Of a stretch of DNA of 9,496 nt, positions 7,007 to 9,496 are shown piece by piece. Source of the stretch: SIG480 sp045649265 (GTDB lineage Bacteria; Bacillota; Clostridia; Oscillospirales; JAAYXM01). Numbering within the stretch: the stretch's first letter is position 1; every line of letters begins with the position of its first letter. The position numbers and the translations under genes are program-made. The stretch is taken from assembly GCA_045649265.1 (NCBI GenBank), contig JAZRPO010000079.1, forward strand, positions 1 to 9,496, written 5' to 3'. The notes beneath the pieces are model-generated. The model was given only the letters and a program-made list of their open reading frames with translations, did no database searches and was not told where the DNA came from.

Positions 7007-8293
7007 TTAGTTAAGACGTGTTCTTTCCGTTCCGTCATTTTTTATTCTGTAAAGCTTTTCGCCGTCATTGCCATTGAAATAATATATATAGTCTCCATCA
7101 ATCGAGAGCCACGCTGCATTGTCACTTACGAGCTTTGTTTTCTCGGTGCCTAAAAGGTCCATCTTGATTATTGTACCATTGTCTTCAACATCTACAAAAT
7201 ATACATATCCTCCACTTGCATTTATATAGCCGGACATTGATTCATGGACATTTTGATAGTAGTCTCCAGAGGTCGAGGCGCCCCACACATTAGCATCGGT
7301 GTTGTCCTTGAAATAGAGCATATCATCATATCCCGTAACAAAATAGCACGAATGGTAGATATAGAGCTCTTCCTGCTTTCCGTCAAGGGAAATGCGCAAA
7401 GTTGTTTCCATGTCTCCGGGATTGTCGGTATAGAAATTCGAACCGTAATTATACATATTCATTATTTTTTTATCCGAAAGACTTTTCAGGTTCTTTCCGT
7501 TAAGCTCCATTGTGCAAAGCTCGTTTGTTTCCATATTGATAAAATAGAATTTCCCCGCTATAATCATAAGCGAGCTTACAGGAATGTCGCCTATCTGCTC
7601 AAGTTCGCTGCCGTCCGTTTTCATTTTGAAGATGCGGGAGTTTTTGCTGATATCTACAAAATAGAGGTAATCACCTACAACGCTCAGATTCTGAACCCTG
7701 TCATCAGAAAGCTTTATGTTCTTTCCGTTTGAATATTTATAGAGCCTGCCCTTGTCAGACGAATCGGAATAAAAAACCTCATCCTGCCAAAAAGCAAGTG
7801 GAGCACCGTTGGTATAATTGCCAGGAGTGTTTCCCATAATGAGCGAAAACTCAGAATTTCTGTCATATACCATATCAAGGCATTTGCGGCGAATATCCTC
7901 GTCATTTATAGAGTCAATAAATGAAAACGCCGCCGTTACATCACCTTTTTCGCGATAAATCCCAAGCAACATTTCATACACGGAAAAATCATCTCTGTAC
8001 CGTGCCATAAGCTCACGAAGCAGCTTCTCCATCTTTTTGTAGTCGCCGTTTTCTTTATACAAATTTACCAGCTTTTTTGATGTGTCAATGTCGAAAGATG
8101 TTTCCAGGAGTACACTTTTATATGTATTCTCCGCCTTCTTAATTCTTCCCGCCGCCGCAAACTCATCAGCCTTTTCAATCCGCTCATTTACATCTCCCGT
8201 AGCCGCAGAGTTAGCCGCAAACAATATACCCACTGCAATTGCACACAAAACAATGAGCCCTGCTGCGCCAAGAATCAAAGCCTTCTTTTTCAT
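7007..8293 (-). CDS. membrane-anchored TPR-like plus seven-repeat beta-propeller protein (DUF5050-type)
   Basis: A 428-residue protein. Residues 1-4 are basic, 5-28 form one hydrophobic helix without a lipobox or clear cleavage site, and the remainder should face outside as a signal-anchored protein. Residues of roughly 33 to 145 are helical repeats of TPR character (A-x-x-x-G-R-x-x-x-A-E-x-x-Y at 46-59, then LYKENGDYKKMEKLLREL and LLGIYREKGD). From about 170 to the end, seven copies of a strand-rich unit recur (about 170-195, 207-234, 247-272, 285-310, 323-349, 361-388, 400-427), of the form x-Y-x-Y-F-x-D followed by I-x-K-M-x-x-D-G-x-x-x-x-L. This is the DUF5050 kind of propeller, and the protein ends with its last repeat. 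AAAGGAGA precedes the ATG. Such proteins have no known enzyme activity; a role in extracellular binding or sensing is inference. Confidence 0.82.
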   Translation of the reverse strand: MKKKALILGAAGLIVLCAIAVGILFAANSAATGDVNERIEKADEFAAAGRIKKAENTYKSVLLETSFDIDTSKKLVNLYKENGDYKKMEKLLRELMARYRDDFSVYEMLLGIYREKGDVTAAFSFIDSINDEDIRRKCLDMVYDRNSEFSLIMGNTPGNYTNGAPLAFWQDEVFYSDSSDKGRLYKYSNGKNIKLSDDRVQNLSVVGDYLYFVDISKNSRIFKMKTDGSELEQIGDIPVSSLMIIAGKFYFINMETNELCTMELNGKNLKSLSDKKIMNMYNYGSNFYTDNPGDMETTLRISLDGKQEELYIYHSCYFVTGYDDMLYFKDNTDANVWGASTSGDYYQNVHESMSGYINASGGYVYFVDVEDNGTIIKMDLLGTEKTKLVSDNAAWLSIDGDYIYYFNGNDGEKLYRIKNDGTERTRLN

Positions 8294-8326
8294 ATTGTTT
8301 TCTCCTTTTAAGCTTCTTCCGTTTTT

Positions 8327-8355
8327 ATATTACACCATTTTAGTTTTTAAGTCCA
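8327..8355 (-). promoter_or_regulatory. promoter of the propeller protein gene
   Basis: On the minus strand TGGACT (8355-8350) and TAATAT (8332-8327) are 17 nt apart, each matching the consensus at four of six positions. The leader would be about 30 nt with AAAGGAGA just before the ATG at 8293. It is divergent from, and only about 20 nt away from, the DUF4364 promoter. Confidence 0.45.
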
Positions 8356-8375
8356 GTAAATAATCTGTTAACTAC

Positions 8376-8404
8376 TTGAAAAAATTCTTGTTTTCTTATA
8401 TAAT
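8376..8404 (+). promoter_or_regulatory. promoter of the DUF4364 gene
   Basis: TTGAAA (8376-8381) and a perfect TATAAT (8399-8404) are separated by 17 nt. The start site near 8411 gives a 30-nt leader carrying the ribosome-binding site GGAGGTG (8427-8433). This is the only strong plus-strand promoter in the 147-nt divergent gap. Confidence 0.75.
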
Positions 8405-8440
8405 ATTAAAAGCCCTTTTCTGTATCGGAGGTGTTTTCCT

Positions 8441-8977
8441 ATGCCCGGATTTGGTTTTGTAAGAAGCGAGCTCGAAATTAAAACGCTCACGCTTCATGTT
8501 CTTGATTATATCGGTATGCCCGTTTCGTTTGACGAGCTTATGCAGATGGTTTTTGTTGACGATGCAATCAACTATTTCAATTTCGCAGACTATCTGACCG
8601 GAATGGTAGAAACCGGCCATGTAGAGCTCTGCTCGGATACGGGGTTTGACCGTTATTCCATAACTTCAAAGGGCATTCGTGACCTCGGTGCCATAAGAAG
8701 CTCTGTCCCAGGCTCTGTTTTGCGCAAAGCCGAAAAGGCTTGTAACAAAATCCGCGAGGAAATCATCCGCAAAAACCTGATTTCGGTCAAAATCGTTGAA
8801 GACGGTGACGCGTTCCGCATCCTCTGTTCCCTTTCGGATGAATCGGGCGAAATCTTTTCTTTTTCTATGACTGCCATGTCGAGGGAGTCCGCAAAAGAGC
8901 TTACATCAAATTTTTACAACCATGCAGAACAGATTTACAATGAGTTCCTTAATTCACTTTTGAAGATGCGCGATTAA
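8441..8977 (+). CDS. DUF4364-family winged-helix protein
   Basis: A 178-residue soluble protein that matches the DUF4364 family of Clostridia in length and layout. Residues 9-85 look like a winged helix-turn-helix: helices at EIKTLTLHVLDYIG (12-25), SFDELMQMV (29-37) and YFNFADYLTGMVETGHVEL (45-63), then a wing ending in RYSITSKGIRDLG (71-83). Residues 90-178 contain a helix, a beta hairpin (ISVKIVEDGDAFRILCSLSD, 114-133) and a C-terminal helix that may dimerise. The family is often compared with PadR-like transcriptional regulators, but a DNA target is not established. The ATG at 8441 has GGAGGTG at 7 nt. It is divergent from the propeller gene, which would be the first candidate for local control. 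No terminator separates it from the tRNA promoter, so read-through into the tRNA is possible. Confidence 0.82.
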   Translation: MPGFGFVRSELEIKTLTLHVLDYIGMPVSFDELMQMVFVDDAINYFNFADYLTGMVETGHVELCSDTGFDRYSITSKGIRDLGAIRSSVPGSVLRKAEKACNKIREEIIRKNLISVKIVEDGDAFRILCSLSDESGEIFSFSMTAMSRESAKELTSNFYNHAEQIYNEFLNSLLKMRD

Positions 8978-8990
8978 TTTCAAAAAACTA

Positions 8991-9019
8991 TTGACAACAC
9001 TTCTAATTTTTTGTATAAT
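8991..9019 (+). promoter_or_regulatory. full-consensus promoter of the tRNA gene
   Basis: TTGACA (8991-8996) and TATAAT (9014-9019) are both perfect, with a 17-nt spacer. The predicted start near 9026 leaves about 11 nt of 5' leader for RNase P to remove. This is the strongest promoter in the window, as expected for a stable RNA. Confidence 0.9.
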
Positions 9020-9036
9020 TAATAAGCTTTCCAAGC

Positions 9037-9113
9037 GGGCCTTTAGCTCAGTTGGTTAGAGCTCCCGGCTCATAACCGGATGGTCCTGGGTTCGAGTCCC
9101 CGAAGGCCCACCA
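9037..9113 (+). tRNA. tRNA with anticodon CAT, probably tRNA-Ile2 (lysidine type)
   Basis: A complete 77-nt cloverleaf with encoded CCA. The acceptor stem GGGCCTT pairs perfectly with AAGGCCC (9103-9109), with discriminator A9110. D stem: GCTC/GAGC. The anticodon loop CTCATAA (9069-9075) carries CAT at 9071-9073, and the T loop is TTCGAGT (9091-9097). An automatic call would be tRNA-Met, but the body (TTTAGCTCAGTTGGTTAGAGC, the anticodon arm GGCTCATAACC) resembles Firmicute tRNA-Ile2, in which C34 is changed to lysidine by TilS so that the tRNA reads AUA. The acceptor has C4-G69 and C5-G68, the pairs that favour TilS recognition in E. coli. Two stem mismatches are visible: C27-A43 in the anticodon stem and T50-C64 in the T stem, which is unusual. 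Confidence 0.93.
9094..9113 (+). repeat. tRNA 3'-end direct repeat, copy 1 (inside the tRNA)
   Basis: The last 20 nt of the tRNA, from G of the T loop through the acceptor strand and CCA, recur exactly at 9238-9257, offset by 144 nt. Exact copies of tRNA 3' ends are the classic mark of site-specific insertion beside a tRNA, although the spacer here is very short. Confidence 0.9.
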
Positions 9114-9117
9114 AGTG

Positions 9118-9150
9118 AAAAACACTCCGTCGCAAGATGGGGTGTTTTTT
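9118..9150 (+). terminator. rho-independent terminator of the tRNA transcript
   Basis: AAAAACACTCC (9118-9128) pairs with GGGGTGTTTTT (9139-9149) over 11 bp including one G-T pair. The loop is 10 nt, and the T-run ends at 9150. It begins only 5 nt after the tRNA CCA. Confidence 0.85.
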
Positions 9151-9237
9151 GCTTTGTGGCATCCTGAGGTAGACGAGAACAGCACGGCGGCTTGCCGTAA
9201 AAAGGGTGCCGGTGGCACGCTTTTTAGTGCGCGGGTA
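9151..9237 (+). other. structured non-coding segment between the two tRNA 3'-end copies
   Basis: This stretch holds two hairpins: ACGGC/GCCGT (9184-9198, loop GGCTT), and AAAAAG-g-GTGCC paired with GGCAC-g-CTTTTT (9199-9225, loop GGT, one G-G mismatch). A competing outer pairing of GCAC (9182-9185) with GTGC (9227-9230) is possible. No open frame with a ribosome-binding site and no integrase or transposase sequence is present. It is either the body of a small non-autonomous element or a processed structured RNA; no known RNA family is recognised. Confidence 0.45.
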
Positions 9238-9257
9238 GAGTCCCCGAAGGCCCACCA
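9238..9257 (+). repeat. tRNA 3'-end direct repeat, copy 2 (orphan)
   Basis: Identical over 20 nt to the tRNA 3' end, including the encoded CCA. Identity drops immediately upstream (about 6 of 10 in the preceding 10 nt). No D arm, anticodon arm or 5' acceptor strand precedes it, so it is not a second tRNA gene. It is followed at once by its own terminator, as the genuine tRNA is. Confidence 0.9.
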
Positions 9258-9259
9258 TG

Positions 9260-9293
9260 AAAGAACACCGACTTTTTGTCTGTGTTCTTTTTT
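9260..9293 (+). terminator. terminator after the orphan tRNA end
   Basis: AAAGAACAC (9260-9268) pairs with GTGTTCTTT (9282-9290), 9 bp, with an inner GAC/GTC extension (9270-9272 with 9278-9280) and a T-run to 9293. Its first bases (GAAAGAACACCG) resemble those of the terminator behind the true tRNA (GAAAAACACTCCG). Confidence 0.8.
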
Positions 9294-9333
9294 CTCATTT
9301 CTGTCCAGAGGGCGGGAGAAGATTTTTTTAACC

Positions 9334-9378
9334 AAAGTCTCATTTTGTAAATTGCATTTTACAAAATGAGACTTTTTT
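9334..9378 (+). terminator. 18-bp A/T-rich palindrome followed by a T-run
   Basis: AAAGTCTCATTTTGTAAA (9334-9351) is perfectly complementary to 9358-9375, with the loop TTGCAT. Six Ts end the right arm and tail (9373-9378), so it can act as a plus-strand terminator. No gene lies between it and the preceding terminator at 9293, so its transcript is not evident. It could be a back-up terminator, or a small palindromic repeat. Confidence 0.6.
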
Positions 9379-9459
9379 CTCGCATATTTTAATGTATAAT
9401 TTGTATTGTTTTTCGTTTTTTGACAACCCAACTTTACATAGAGAATATATCAAAGTTGC

Positions 9460-9488
9460 TTGATAAACTCTTTCCCATTTGATAATAT
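9460..9488 (+). promoter_or_regulatory. promoter pointing out of the window
   Basis: TTGATA (9460-9465) and TAATAT (9483-9488) are 17 nt apart. It would drive a gene starting beyond base 9496. A second perfect TTGACA lies at 9420-9425 but lacks a good -10 at the right distance. The stretch 9379-9496 is otherwise A/T-rich, without a gene. Confidence 0.4.
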
Positions 9489-9496
9489 AAAATCAG

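Noticed and set aside
7244..7732. 162-residue plus-strand open frame inside the propeller gene
   Set aside because: Antisense to a clearly coding gene, with no ribosome-binding site and low-complexity, domain-free translation.
9037..9113. Calling the CAT tRNA an elongator or initiator tRNA-Met
   Set aside because: The acceptor C4-G69 and C5-G68 pairs and the D and anticodon arms resemble tRNA-Ile2. The first base pair is G-C, unlike the unpaired end of initiator tRNA. Kept as probable rather than certain.
9114..9237. A full integrative element or genomic island between the two tRNA 3'-end copies
   Set aside because: Only 124 nt lie between the copies, with no integrase, excisionase or any open frame, so at most a non-autonomous or remnant element can be claimed.
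9048..9431. Minus-strand open frames across the tRNA and its repeat (also 9070-9258), containing WWAFGDS and GLEPRTI-like stretches
   Set aside because: These are translations of the tRNA 3' end and its duplicate in reverse, a well-known source of spurious proteins. The motif appears twice only because the DNA is duplicated.

Overview
The window looks like chromosomal DNA of a low- to mid-GC Firmicute of class Clostridia, probably an anaerobic gut-type organism. This rests on A/G-rich Shine-Dalgarno sites, near-consensus sigma-A promoters, TTG starts, and families typical of Clostridia: a SpoVB/MurJ-like flippase, DUF4364, a DUF4430 lipoprotein and a DUF5050-type propeller. There are no phage, transposase, CRISPR or plasmid genes. 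Species cannot be told from the sequence.

Layout. (1) 1-2153: a plus-strand unit with promoter, leader hairpin, a TTG-initiated APC amino-acid permease and, 19 nt later, a small DUF4430 lipoprotein, closed by a 13-bp terminator that also serves the converging operon. (2) 5830-2158: a minus-strand operon of three tightly packed genes: a PyrF (OMP decarboxylase)-like protein whose active-site motifs have been replaced, a histidine-phosphatase/GNAT fusion, and a SpoVB/MurJ-type lipid-linked glycan flippase. (3) 5861-6990: a plus-strand SAM-dependent methyltransferase with its own promoter, followed by about 280 nt that seems to hold the wreck of an acyltransferase-3 gene, then a 12-bp bidirectional terminator. 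(4) 8355-7007: a minus-strand membrane-anchored protein with helical repeats and a seven-repeat beta-propeller, divergent from a plus-strand DUF4364 winged-helix protein. (5) 8991-9496: a consensus promoter driving a tRNA with anticodon CAT, best read as the lysidine-type tRNA-Ile2, then a terminator, a hairpin-rich 87-nt stretch, an exact 20-nt second copy of the tRNA 3' end, a second terminator, an 18-bp palindrome with a T-run, and a promoter pointing out of the window.

Most of the window is ordinary housekeeping or accessory chromosome. The least ordinary signals are the PyrF-like protein with lost catalytic residues in an operon with a phosphatase/GNAT fusion and a flippase, and the tRNA 3'-end duplication bracketing a small structured segment without any integrase. 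No defence system or other complete new multi-gene system could be supported.
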